Assembly (NCBI GenBank): GCA_910577105.1
Contig: CAJTMB010000002.1
Coordinates: 62,001-126,000, forward strand
Source: an uncultured Lachnospiraceae bacterium
GTDB taxonomy: Bacteria > Bacillota > Clostridia > Lachnospirales > Lachnospiraceae
Direction of reading: 5' to 3'
Length of the DNA: 64,000 bases
Shown here: one piece after another, positions 10,203 through 18,388 of the stretch
Position numbering within the stretch: position 1 is the first letter of the stretch
Layout: each line of letters opens with the position of its first letter
Program-made: the position numbers and the translations under genes
The notes under the pieces: generated by a model
Databases searched by the model: none
The model's input: the letters and a program-made list of their open reading frames with translations, nothing else
Told to the model about the DNA's origin: nothing

Positions 10203-11048
10203 TAACTCCAAAGCCTTCTCAAAATACTTTTCGGGAACATCCGGCCAGTTGCATTCTCCCGTATCTTCCCTGCACAAAGCCATCGCACTGTTTAAAACCC
10301 TTCCATGCGTAATTGCTTCCCCACGTATAATTCTCTCCGTAATCCTGCTCCAACAGGGCGCGTGCTCATAAAGCCCCTCCTCCTGCATCTGGCAAAGGAC
10401 TTTTTCCCTATCGTAATCCAAGGATACAAACTCTTCCTGCCACCTGCCTTCTTTTCCGTCAAGAAGCATAAACTGCGCTTTTCCTCCGCTCAGAAACGAA
10501 ATACCCACAGACCCGGGATTTAACACGCATCTGCCATTATGCTGAATTTTCCCTTGTATATGGGTATGTCCACATATAATAACATCTGTATTTGCATTAT
10601 CCATCACAGCTTCCGTCTGCTCATTTTCAGGCAAAAGTTTCTCGTTTACCTTTTCGGGGGAACCGTGGCAGATAGTGACGGGCGGCATCCCCTGCATGTT
10701 TACTTCCATGGCTATCGGCATATTTTCGTAAAAATCCAAGTCTTTGGAAGTAAGTCTGTGATATGCGTATAACAGCATTCCGCTTGTGGAATCCTTATCA
10801 CGCCAGCCCTTTTCCCCGTTTTTTCTGTAATTTAGCCAATACTCCTCTTTATTTCCCCTAATAAAATAACAGTCGTATTTGCCCCGCATCCCATATAAAA
10901 TCTGCATTGTCCTTTCCGGATATGCCAGCTCCCCGGCATAATCGCCCAGAAAGAAAAATGTATCAGCATTATGGGAAAGCGCATAGGAAAGGCATTCCTC
11001 CAATGCCACATAATTGCTGTGAATGTCCGCAAGTACCGCTATTTTCAT
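10197..11048 (-). CDS. Metallophosphoesterase (YfcE/MJ0936-like)
   Basis: 283 residues. Calcineurin-like metal-binding motifs in order: ADIHSNYVA (DxH), FLGDYAG (GDxx), RGNKEEYW (GNHD variant, with Lys-Glu in place of His-Asp), CHGSP and CGHTHIQGK (GHTH). The C-terminal 80 residues are extra. The start is ATG 11048 behind GGGAGG; a second ATG at 11054 overlaps the upstream stop as ATGA. It is the last gene of the folate operon, where a phosphatase for dihydroneopterin phosphates would fit, but that is inference. Its stop codon is provided by the palindromic repeat. Confidence 0.8.
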   Translation of the reverse strand: MKIAVLADIHSNYVALEECLSYALSHNADTFFFLGDYAGELAYPERTMQILYGMRGKYDCYFIRGNKEEYWLNYRKNGEKGWRDKDSTSGMLLYAYHRLTSKDLDFYENMPIAMEVNMQGMPPVTICHGSPEKVNEKLLPENEQTEAVMDNANTDVIICGHTHIQGKIQHNGRCVLNPGSVGISFLSGGKAQFMLLDGKEGRWQEEFVSLDYDREKVLCQMQEEGLYEHAPCWSRITERIIRGEAITHGRVLNSAMALCREDTGECNWPDVPEKYFEKALELA

Positions 11049-11050
11049 GT

Positions 11051-11893
11051 TCATTCCTCCCTCATATCCCCAAGGCTTCCGGCAAGTTCCTGCCAAAGCT
11101 CCGTCATGGTTTTTCCATATACCGGATGCCTGAAGTACGGCGCTATCTGTACCATGGGTTTTAGTACAAAATCCCTGTTCTGCATATCCACATGCGGTAT
11201 CAGAAGCGTTTCATCCTCATAAACCAGTTTGTCATAAAAAATAATGTCCAAATCCAGCGTCCTCGGCCCCCAATGTACTTTCCGCTCCCGCCCCGCATCC
11301 TTTTCCAGCTTATGCAGCGCCTCCAGCAGTTCATGGGGCGTATACAGCGTATCCATTTCCAGCACGCCGTTGATAAAGTCGTCCTGCCTGACCCCGCCGT
11401 AAGGCTTTGTCACAATGCTGTCGCTTACCTTCAGCACTTTGTTATGCACATCACCGGAAAGGCCGGAAATTGCGTCCGCAATATACTTTTTGCTGTCTCC
11501 CATATTGGAACCGAATGCCACAAAGGCACGGTGCCAGCCCCTGTGAATTTTAACCGAAACCGATTCAAAGCACATGGGAATGGGGGCATGGGGCTTTCTG
11601 ATTTCCAAATCCAGCGATGTGATAAGCGGAAAAGCAAGCAATATGTTTTCCGCCGTCGTCTCCGCTGCCGTTTCTATCAAATCATAAGTGTGCTCCGTCA
11701 GACACTTCTTGATTAACAAACTGACTTCTCCATAGTGAGTGGATAAAGTTAAATCATCCTTTAACCCAGACGGGCGTAAATCCGTATACAGTACGGCATT
11801 CACATAAAAAAACTGCCCCTGTGCTTTTTCCTCGGGAAATACGCCGTGATTGGCAAAAACCTCCAGATTGTCTATTCTGATTTCATCAGGCAT
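11051..11893 (-). CDS. folBK: FolB-FolK fusion: dihydroneopterin aldolase / HPPK
   Basis: 280-residue bifunctional enzyme of folate synthesis. Residues 1-118 are dihydroneopterin aldolase (FANHGVFPEEK; YDLIETAAE), which cleaves 7,8-dihydroneopterin. Residues 122-280 are 6-hydroxymethyl-dihydropterin pyrophosphokinase (FGSNMGDS, WGPRTLDLDIIFYD). Fusing them passes the product straight to the next step. It lies between folP and the phosphoesterase, in operon order. Fusions of this kind are common in Clostridia. Confidence 0.93.
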   Translation of the reverse strand: MPDEIRIDNLEVFANHGVFPEEKAQGQFFYVNAVLYTDLRPSGLKDDLTLSTHYGEVSLLIKKCLTEHTYDLIETAAETTAENILLAFPLITSLDLEIRKPHAPIPMCFESVSVKIHRGWHRAFVAFGSNMGDSKKYIADAISGLSGDVHNKVLKVSDSIVTKPYGGVRQDDFINGVLEMDTLYTPHELLEALHKLEKDAGRERKVHWGPRTLDLDIIFYDKLVYEDETLLIPHVDMQNRDFVLKPMVQIAPYFRHPVYGKTMTELWQELAGSLGDMREE

Positions 11894-11926
11894 GTACGGC
11901 CTCCTTTACAAAAACAGCAATTGTTT

Positions 11927-12733
11927 TCAGCTATGCAAAATGGCCTCTGCCATCTTTATAGCGCGGGCATTTTCTTTTACGTCGTGCACACGGACGAAGG
12001 TGCATCCCTTCATTACTGAAATAACAGTCGTTACCAATGTGCCTTCCATGCGCTCCTGTACCGGCAAATCCAGCGTAAGTCCAACCACCGACTTCCTGCT
12101 TGTCCCTAAAAGCAGCGGGCATCCAAACATATGCAGTTCTTCCAGATTGTTGATAATCTGCAGGTTCTGTTCATAGGTTTTGCCGAAGCCCACACCGGGG
12201 TCCAGCAGAATTTTATCCCCCGCAATCCCGGCCTTTTCGGCCAAAAATAAGGTATCCGCCAAATCTGACGCCACATCCTGCATAAAATCCTGATAGCATG
12301 GTTCCTTCCTATTATGCATCAGACAGCAGGGCAGGCCGCTTTCTGCAATTACTCCTGCCATTTTGCTGTCATACTTTAAGCCCCATATATCGTTTATCAA
12401 ATCAATCCCGGCTTCAATCCCGGCTTTTGCCACATCTGCCTTGTAAGTGTCCAGCGAGACAGGTATGTCAAATCTTATTTTAATTTTTTCTATTACAGGT
12501 ATGACGCGCGAAATCTCTTCCTCCACTGTCAATTGTGCATATCCCGGTCTGGTGGACTCCCCTCCGATATCCAGAATGTCCATACCGTCCCTTATCATCT
12601 CCTCCACATGGAAAAGCGCCCTGTCCATGTCATTCCATTTTCCGCCGTCGGAAAAGGAATCCGGAGTCACATTCAAAATCCCAAAAATATATGTTTTTCC
12701 CTGATTTGCAAACTCCCTGTTTCCGATTTTCAA
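11927..12733 (-). CDS. folP: Dihydropteroate synthase
   Basis: 268 residues, full length for the family. It joins para-aminobenzoate to 6-hydroxymethyl-dihydropterin pyrophosphate and is the sulfonamide target. Signature motifs: GILNVTPDSFSDGG (residues 18-31), DIGGESTRPG, a DP loop at DPGVGFGK and GTSRKS near the C terminus. It lies in the folate operon just downstream of the HD gene. Confidence 0.95.
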   Translation of the reverse strand: MKIGNREFANQGKTYIFGILNVTPDSFSDGGKWNDMDRALFHVEEMIRDGMDILDIGGESTRPGYAQLTVEEEISRVIPVIEKIKIRFDIPVSLDTYKADVAKAGIEAGIDLINDIWGLKYDSKMAGVIAESGLPCCLMHNRKEPCYQDFMQDVASDLADTLFLAEKAGIAGDKILLDPGVGFGKTYEQNLQIINNLEELHMFGCPLLLGTSRKSVVGLTLDLPVQERMEGTLVTTVISVMKGCTFVRVHDVKENARAIKMAEAILHS

Positions 12734-12744
12734 TCTGAATCCTC

Positions 12745-13227
12745 CTAATATTTTATCTGCATATTCTTCTTTTCCTTTTTCCAGTTACACAGATTTTCCA
12801 TATTGCAGGCAAAACACGGCCTGCTCGCCTTGTCCGCACGGTATAAGACACCGTTCAAAGACTTTTCTTCTGCTATCCCTTCTGTGCGGTGATTTCGTAT
12901 GGCATCTACAATAACAGTCGTTTCCAAATCACTGTATCCACATTCCTTTAAAATATCGGAAGCAATCACTGCGCCTGCCTGCTCGTGCGGCCTGCCCTCC
13001 TCATACTGCACATGCTTTCCGATATCGTGCAGCAGGGCGGCGCCGTACACCACTTCCTTGTCCAGGAAAAGCCCTTCCTCCAGATTCAGAATCATGGCAA
13101 TCCGTGCCACATCCAGCAAATGGGCTATATTATGACGGCAGAAGCTCCTGTCAGCCTCTGCCGCGTCATTCTTTGCTATATGCTCTATAAATAAATTATG
13201 ATTTAATATTTTATCAACCCTGTCCAT
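12745..13227 (-). CDS. HD-domain phosphohydrolase in the folate operon
   Basis: 160 residues. HD motif: an early His in HNIAHLLDVAR, HD in AALLHDIGKH at about 66-72, and a distal Asp in VIVDAIRNHR. The C-terminal tail has CFACNMENLC, a possible metal-binding cluster. HD proteins usually remove phosphates from nucleotides or similar molecules. Its position between folE and folP suggests a pathway phosphatase (for example, dephosphorylating dihydroneopterin triphosphate or monophosphate), but this is inferred from context alone. Confidence 0.82.
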   Translation of the reverse strand: MDRVDKILNHNLFIEHIAKNDAAEADRSFCRHNIAHLLDVARIAMILNLEEGLFLDKEVVYGAALLHDIGKHVQYEEGRPHEQAGAVIASDILKECGYSDLETTVIVDAIRNHRTEGIAEEKSLNGVLYRADKASRPCFACNMENLCNWKKEKKNMQIKY

Positions 13228-13237
13228 ACTTTCCTTT

Positions 13238-13792
13238 CTATGCGTGCAAAAGTTGAAAAAACGCTTCCTTTAAAACGGCACTCTCTTGAAAGACTCCTCT
13301 GGAAGCCATTGTCACAGTCTTGCTTCCGGGTTTTTTGATTCCCCGCATCGTCATACACATATGCTCCGCTTCCACTGCCACCATCACTCCCTTCGGGTTT
13401 AAAAACTGCATGATGGCATCAGCAATCTGTCCCGTCATCTGCTCCTGAATCTGTAGCCTTCTTGCATATGCCTCCACAGTCCGGGCAAGCTTGCTTAACC
13501 CCACCACTTTTCCATTGGGAATATAGGCAATATGGGCAACTCCGTAAAAGGGCATCATGTGATGCTCACAGGTAGAGTAAAACACAATATCTTTCTCCAG
13601 AACCATTTCACTGTCAGAAACCGTAAAAGTCTTTTCCAGATGCTCTTTTGCGCTTTCATCCGTTCCCGCAAAAATTTCCTCATACATTCTGGCTATCCTT
13701 TCCGGCGTTTCCTTTAAACCTTCCCGGTTTAAGTCTTCACCGATACCTTCCAGAATCAACCTCACACCTGCTTCAATTTTTTCTTTATCCAT
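13238..13792 (-). CDS. folE: GTP cyclohydrolase I
   Basis: 184 residues. It converts GTP to 7,8-dihydroneopterin triphosphate, the first step of folate synthesis. Motifs: ETPERIARMY, the zinc-binding CEHHMMPFYG, GLSKLAR, and the second zinc Cys in EHMCMTMRGIKKPG. The ATG at 13792 has GGAGG upstream and overlaps the folC stop by one base (TAATG). An earlier in-frame ATG would lie inside folC and is less likely. Confidence 0.95.
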   Translation of the reverse strand: MDKEKIEAGVRLILEGIGEDLNREGLKETPERIARMYEEIFAGTDESAKEHLEKTFTVSDSEMVLEKDIVFYSTCEHHMMPFYGVAHIAYIPNGKVVGLSKLARTVEAYARRLQIQEQMTGQIADAIMQFLNPKGVMVAVEAEHMCMTMRGIKKPGSKTVTMASRGVFQESAVLKEAFFQLLHA

Positions 13793-15132
13793 TATGCCTT
13801 CCTCCGCTGAATGCCGGTCTGTCTTTCGCCATTGCATTTCTGCCTTCTTTCCAATATGTCCAAAATCCTGCCCATATAAGACAACGAACCGAAGCTGATA
13901 ATCACATCATCCTTTGCCGCCAGAAGGTAGGCCATTTCCACCGCTTCCTCCAGACTGCCCGCCGCTGTTACATGGGGGTGATATCCCTTCACGGCCTGTG
14001 CCAGTTCCAGCGCCGCCATCGCACGCGGGTTGTCGGGCGGGGTCACGGTAATCACCTGTTCCGCATAAAGGTATGTTTCTGCAACGACCTTTTCAATTTC
14101 TTTGTCCCTCAACATCCCCATTATATAGATAATTCTCTTATTTGTAAAATAGAAACGTATCGATTGTGCAAGTTTTTTTGCGGCATCTTCATTGTGGGCG
14201 CCGTCCAAAATAAACAACGGCTTTTTTGACGCAATCTGAAATCTTCCCGGCCAGATTGTTTCCAAAAGACCTTTACGAAGCTGTTTTTCCGATACCGGAT
14301 AGCCGCATAAGGACAGCTTTTCTATGGTTTCCACTGCCAAAACCGCGTTTTCAATCTGGTACTGTCCCGCCCGGGAAATTTCCAAACCTTCGAAACGGAC
14401 TCCTCCCCCGGTTTCATATGTAAACTTCTGCCGTTCCAGACCGTACTTTACTTTTAACGCCGCCCCTGTTTTTGTAACCGGACACTGATTTTTCAATGCT
14501 TCCGATTCAATAACATTAGATATTTTTTCATCCCTGACGGCAGTTACCACAAAACATCCCTTCTTTATAATGCCGGCCTTTTGAGCGGCAATTTCCTCTA
14601 AACTGTTTCCCAGAAATTTCATATGGTCCATACTGATAGAGGTGAGCACCGCAACCTTTGTCGTGTTAATGAGGTTGGTGGCGTCTTCCCTTCCCCCCAT
14701 GCCGGTTTCCAATACCACAATATCACAGGCCTTTTTTTGAAAACACAAAAATGCGGCGGCAGTTTCCGTTTCAAAAAGAGTAGGCGCCGCCAATCCCTGC
14801 GCAGTCATAGAATCCGCAGCTTCTTTCACTTCCTCTATACTCTCACAAAAAAGCTTTCGGGAAACCGGACGTCCGTTTATCTGTATATTTTCCCCGTAAC
14901 CCTGAAGGGATGGTGAAAAATACCTTCCCACCTTATATCCCGCACATGTCAGTACCGTGGACACATATGCCAGCACGGAGCCTTTGCCGTTTGTACCTGC
15001 TATATGGACAAAAACAAGCTTATCCTGTGGATTTCCTAATTTTTGGCAGAGCCCTTTGATATTGAAAAGTCCCGGCACAATACCATTTGTTTTTAACGAT
15101 TCCAAATATTGCGTTACTTCCGTATTCTTCAT
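13792..15132 (-). CDS. folC: Folylpolyglutamate / dihydrofolate synthase
   Basis: 446 residues. It adds glutamate to dihydropteroate and/or folates. P-loop HIAGTNGKGS near residue 45, Mur-ligase-like centre and ILDGAHNEDAAKKL in the C-terminal domain. It is the first gene of the folate operon. ATG 15132 (MKNTEV) is preferred over ATG 15144, because the latter sits immediately after the AAAGG ribosome site. Its start is only 36 bases from a divergent membrane-protein gene. Confidence 0.92.
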   Translation of the reverse strand: MKNTEVTQYLESLKTNGIVPGLFNIKGLCQKLGNPQDKLVFVHIAGTNGKGSVLAYVSTVLTCAGYKVGRYFSPSLQGYGENIQINGRPVSRKLFCESIEEVKEAADSMTAQGLAAPTLFETETAAAFLCFQKKACDIVVLETGMGGREDATNLINTTKVAVLTSISMDHMKFLGNSLEEIAAQKAGIIKKGCFVVTAVRDEKISNVIESEALKNQCPVTKTGAALKVKYGLERQKFTYETGGGVRFEGLEISRAGQYQIENAVLAVETIEKLSLCGYPVSEKQLRKGLLETIWPGRFQIASKKPLFILDGAHNEDAAKKLAQSIRFYFTNKRIIYIMGMLRDKEIEKVVAETYLYAEQVITVTPPDNPRAMAALELAQAVKGYHPHVTAAGSLEEAVEMAYLLAAKDDVIISFGSLSYMGRILDILERRQKCNGERQTGIQRRKA

Positions 15133-15168
15133 GGTATAAAGCATCCTTTCCCGGAAATACTATTTTCT

Positions 15169-15567
15169 ATGAAAAAATATATCCACAATTTTATCCATTG
15201 CGGCATTACGGGCTGGTGCATGGAAATCTTATTTACAGCCCTTGATTCTTATAGAAAACGAAAATTTACCTTAAAGGGAAATACCTCCGTATGGATGTTT
15301 CCCATCTACGGCTGTGCCTGTTTTTTGTCTCCTGTCTGCCATTCACTAAAAGGCAAATCTCCTTTTGTGAGGGGACTGACTTATGCTTCCCTGATTTTTG
15401 CCGTGGAATACCTTACAGGCACTTTGCTTTCCAAAAAACAAATTTGTCCCTGGGATTACAGCCGTTCCAAATGGCATATCAAAAAAATCGTCCGGCTGGA
15501 TTACCTTCCGCTCTGGTTCTTGGCAGGGTTGTTATTTGAAAGGCTGCTTGCGGAAAGCGACTCGTGA
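15169..15567 (+). CDS. Small CmpB-type membrane protein (putative ABC transporter permease)
   Basis: 132 residues. It resembles the family annotated as putative ABC transporter type IV/CmpB (PF06541): GITGWCMEILFTAL near the start, a central membrane span with EYLTGTLL, and the CPWDYS signature, plus RLDYLPLWFLAGLLFE. About four membrane spans. Despite the family name no ATPase partner is known, and the function is unclear. It converges on the MATE gene and overlaps its 3' end by 67 bases. A larger relative with the same YWDYS-type signature lies at 19778-20554. Confidence 0.75.
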   Translation: MKKYIHNFIHCGITGWCMEILFTALDSYRKRKFTLKGNTSVWMFPIYGCACFLSPVCHSLKGKSPFVRGLTYASLIFAVEYLTGTLLSKKQICPWDYSRSKWHIKKIVRLDYLPLWFLAGLLFERLLAESDS

Positions 15568-16907
15568 GCGGCTTTTCGTTTCTCCATGAATTTCATCAAA
15601 ATGACATAGATAACTATAAAATAAACTGCGGCGCTGACCCAGGCAATGACGTTTCCCATGCACACACCCACATAACTGAGGTTTTTTGCTGCAATAAATG
15701 CCACAACCCCGCGGCCGACAAGTTCCACTACGCCGCCGAACATCGGCAGAAGCCCAAACCCGCAGCCCTGCAATACATGCCGGAAAACAAAAATCAGACC
15801 CAGCGGAATAAAGAATGCCCCGCACAGCACTGCATAAATCCATACATATTCATAAACTTTAGCCACTTCATCCGCTGCGACAAAAAGTCTAACCATTAAC
15901 GGAAGCATCAGCATCAAAACTCCGTAAATTACGACAGAATATATAATGCTCATAATGCTGGCGCTTTTGACACCCTTCTTAATCCTTTCCAAATCATTGA
16001 CGCCCCTGTTTTGAGCGCCATAAGTTGCCATGGTCGTTCCCATCGCTCCAAAGGGCTGGGTCACAAACTGCTCGACCTTGCAGGCTACGGAATAAGCGGC
16101 TACCACTGTGGAGCCAAGCAAATTCAACGCTGTCTGCACAAAAATTGCGCCAATTGCCGTAATGGAATACTGCAAAGCCATGGGAAGGCCCACTGACAGC
16201 TGATTTTTGGCAAAGCTCCAGTCAAATTTCCAATGCCTTCTTTCAATCCTGAGGGCAGGCACCCAGACCAACATATACACAAGACATAAAAGCCCGGACA
16301 CTCCCTGTGCAATCACCGTGGCATAGGCAGCGCCCTCCACACCCATTTGGAACACTGCTATAAATAAAATATCCAGGGCTACATTCATAACAGCCGCTAT
16401 CACCAGGAAAACAAGCGGAATCAGGCTGTTTCCAATTGACCTCATAATGCTCGCCAAAAGATTATACAGCACATTGCAGGCAATGCCGGCACAAATAATG
16501 ATGATATATCTTTTAGTCATATCATAGATATCATCCGGCGTATTCATAATCTGAAGCAGCCTATCCATCTGTGTGATACTGATAACTGTCATTACCACTG
16601 CCAGTATGGCTGAAAGGATGTAGGCGCTTCCGATACTCTGTTTCATGCCTTCCCTATCCCCGGCGCCAAAACGCTGTGCCGTCATGATGGTAAACCCTGT
16701 GGTCAACCCCTGGGTAAAACCCAGTATGAGAAAGGTGATGGAGCCTGTAGCGCCGACTGCCGCCAATGCATCCACACCTACAAAGTGTCCGACTATAATT
16801 GTGTCTGCCATACTGTATAACTGTTGAAATATATTTCCTATAATCAGCGGACCCATAAACAAAACCAGTAATTTAGTTGGTTTTCCTTTTGTCATATCCA
16901 GTTCCAC
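15501..16907 (-). CDS. MATE family efflux transporter
   Basis: 468 residues with about 12 membrane spans. N-terminal MATE features: GKPTKLLVLFMGPLIIGNIFQQLYS, then ADTIIVGHFVG. It exports drugs or metabolites using a sodium or proton gradient. The start follows a GGAGG-type site. The last 22 residues are hydrophilic and overlap the convergent CmpB-like gene. Confidence 0.9.
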   Translation of the reverse strand: MELDMTKGKPTKLLVLFMGPLIIGNIFQQLYSMADTIIVGHFVGVDALAAVGATGSITFLILGFTQGLTTGFTIMTAQRFGAGDREGMKQSIGSAYILSAILAVVMTVISITQMDRLLQIMNTPDDIYDMTKRYIIIICAGIACNVLYNLLASIMRSIGNSLIPLVFLVIAAVMNVALDILFIAVFQMGVEGAAYATVIAQGVSGLLCLVYMLVWVPALRIERRHWKFDWSFAKNQLSVGLPMALQYSITAIGAIFVQTALNLLGSTVVAAYSVACKVEQFVTQPFGAMGTTMATYGAQNRGVNDLERIKKGVKSASIMSIIYSVVIYGVLMLMLPLMVRLFVAADEVAKVYEYVWIYAVLCGAFFIPLGLIFVFRHVLQGCGFGLLPMFGGVVELVGRGVVAFIAAKNLSYVGVCMGNVIAWVSAAVYFIVIYVILMKFMEKRKAAHESLSASSLSNNNPAKNQSGR

Positions 16908-16934
16908 GTTGTTTTCCTCCTAAAAATATCCTCT

Positions 16935-16963
16935 GAAAAAGACGGAGTATAATCAACTCCGCC
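16935..16963 (-). terminator. Terminator after the PH-domain gene
   Basis: On the minus strand an 8-bp stem (GGCGGAGT/ACTCCGTC, one G-U) with a 7-base loop is followed by TTTTTC. It lies 26 bases past the PH gene stop and in front of the MATE start. Confidence 0.7.
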
Positions 16964-16988
16964 CTGCTTTCCAACCAAATATGAAAAA

Positions 16989-17390
16989 TTACATGTCAGC
17001 ATCATCCAAATCCCCGATACCTCCCGTACCGATATCAAGGGTATTTAACGTCCGCCTTCTCATGCGTGCCGCTTCCGACGCTTCAAGAATATAATTTTTG
17101 ATTTCCCTGGAATGCTTAATATGGAGCAGTATCAATTTCGGATGGGTTGTATCTCCGGTAAAACAGGTAATCGTTCCCATTCCAAACATGCGCTCTGCAA
17201 GACTTGCCGTAAGCTCCACATCCTGCACTTTATACATATAACAGTCGTTTTCCACCTTTTTCAAAAATCCCTGGTCTATGGTAATCATATCATCCTTTAT
17301 GATATATTTCGTAAAAGTAAAGGGCAGCCCAAAAAATGCCCATCTTTTCCTCTCCACAAACTTAACATCCTCATCCTGTACCTTTGCCAT
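16989..17390 (-). CDS. Bacterial PH-domain protein
   Basis: 133 residues of one bPH domain. Alternating strands include ERKRWAFFGLPFTFTKYIIKDDMITI, KVQDVELTASLAERMFGMGTI and HPKLILLHIKHSREIKNYI, as in the YdbT/YdbS-like PH family. A short Gly/Asp-rich tail follows. No membrane span. It is flanked by terminators on both sides, so it is a single-gene unit. Biochemical role unknown. Confidence 0.75.
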   Translation of the reverse strand: MAKVQDEDVKFVERKRWAFFGLPFTFTKYIIKDDMITIDQGFLKKVENDCYMYKVQDVELTASLAERMFGMGTITCFTGDTTHPKLILLHIKHSREIKNYILEASEAARMRRRTLNTLDIGTGGIGDLDDADM

Positions 17391-17524
17391 ATCAACAAAA
17401 CTCCTTTTTTATGAAAATATGCTTTATCCGCAACATTTACCACTCTGATTCGTTCTCAATTATAATGGAAACAGCAGGGATATGCAAGCGAAATGTTCTT
17501 AAGTTTTAGTATGCCCCGCATTTC

Positions 17525-17683
17525 GGATGGCGTCAGCCGGAGGGTGCATTTGATTCCATAAAGGACCGTGTAAAAACACCGGCATTTGGAGGTTGTTTTT
17601 CGACCTCTTATGTGCCGCTGTGTTTTTACCCGAGCGAGAGCGCGTCCTGTTGGAACAAATGCACCCTCCGGCTGCCGCCATCC
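17525..17683. repeat. Giant imperfect palindrome (159 bp)
   Basis: Bases 17525-17558 and 17651-17683 match as inverted copies except for one extra base and one mismatch. Further in, GTAAAAACAC faces GTGTTTTTAC and GGAGGT faces ACCTC, so the unit folds into one nested hairpin. It lies between a leftward PH gene and a rightward nitroreductase, upstream of both. The architecture matches the palindrome at 8051-8222, but the sequence differs. Confidence 0.8.
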
Positions 17684-17718
17684 AAAATGTCCAAATGCCG
17701 AAACACCAAAACGCCGTC

Positions 17719-17747
17719 TTGATTCTGTCCCCCGGTTATGGTATCAT
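17719..17747 (+). promoter_or_regulatory. Promoter of the nitroreductase gene
   Basis: TTGATT, a 17-base spacer and TATCAT, 36 bases before the ATG; GGAGG is near 17772. Confidence 0.55.
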
Positions 17748-17782
17748 ATCCAAAAGAAATATAACATAAAAGGAGGTTTTTC

Positions 17783-18322
17783 ATGACTGCCAAAGAATGT
17801 ATCAGAGAACGCAGAAGTATCCGCCAGTTTACGGACAAACCGGTTCCCCACGACGTACTGGCTTCCATTGTGGAAACCGCTTCTTACGCGCCGAGCTGGA
17901 AGCATACCCAGATTGCCCGCTATATTGCCATAGAAGGGGATTTAAAAGATAAAATTGCGCGGGAATGCACTTCTTCTTATGCAAAAAACGGAGAAATCAT
18001 GTTGAATGCTCCTATGGTAGTTGCCGTTTCTTTCATTAAAAACCGCAGCGGTTTTGAAAGGGATGGCTCTTTCAGCACTCCCAAAGAAGGAGGCTGGCAG
18101 ATGTTTGACGCCGGCATCGCCGCAGAGGCATTTTGTCTTGCTGCCTATGAACAGGGATTGGGAACTGTCATCATGGGTATTTTTGATGAAGAAAAGGCTT
18201 CCTCTTATCTGGAACTGTCGGAGGACAGGGAGTTGGCTGCCCTTATTCCCATCGGTTACCCTGCCGAATCTCCTGTTGCCCCCAGACGGAAACCCGTGGA
18301 GGAATTGTTATCTTATAAATGA
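17783..18322 (+). CDS. Nitroreductase family protein
   Basis: 179 residues. FMN-dependent oxidoreductase fold: ERRSIRQFTDKPVP at residues 8-22 (phosphate-binding Arg residues), YAPSWKHTQ, and C-terminal GYPAESPVAPRRKPVEELL. It probably reduces quinones, nitro compounds or flavins with NAD(P)H. It is preceded by its own promoter and followed within 5 bases by a strong hairpin before pyrB. Confidence 0.88.
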   Translation: MTAKECIRERRSIRQFTDKPVPHDVLASIVETASYAPSWKHTQIARYIAIEGDLKDKIARECTSSYAKNGEIMLNAPMVVAVSFIKNRSGFERDGSFSTPKEGGWQMFDAGIAAEAFCLAAYEQGLGTVIMGIFDEEKASSYLELSEDRELAALIPIGYPAESPVAPRRKPVEELLSYK

Positions 18323-18326
18323 TTTT

Positions 18327-18359
18327 AAATCGAAGAGATTTTTTCTCTTCGATTTTTTT
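18327..18359 (+). terminator. Terminator or attenuator between nitroreductase and pyrB
   Basis: An A/T-flanked 10-12-bp stem (AATCGAAGAGA/TCTCTTCGATT) with a short T loop is followed by seven T. It starts right after the nitroreductase stop and ends 29 bases before the pyrB ATG. No promoter is visible in the remaining gap, so pyrB may rely on read-through. Confidence 0.8.
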
Positions 18360-18388
18360 AGGAAACTGTAATAATGGAGGTTTTATAA

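Noticed and set aside
13648..14229. 193-residue plus-strand ORF
   Set aside because: Antisense to folE and folC, both certain.
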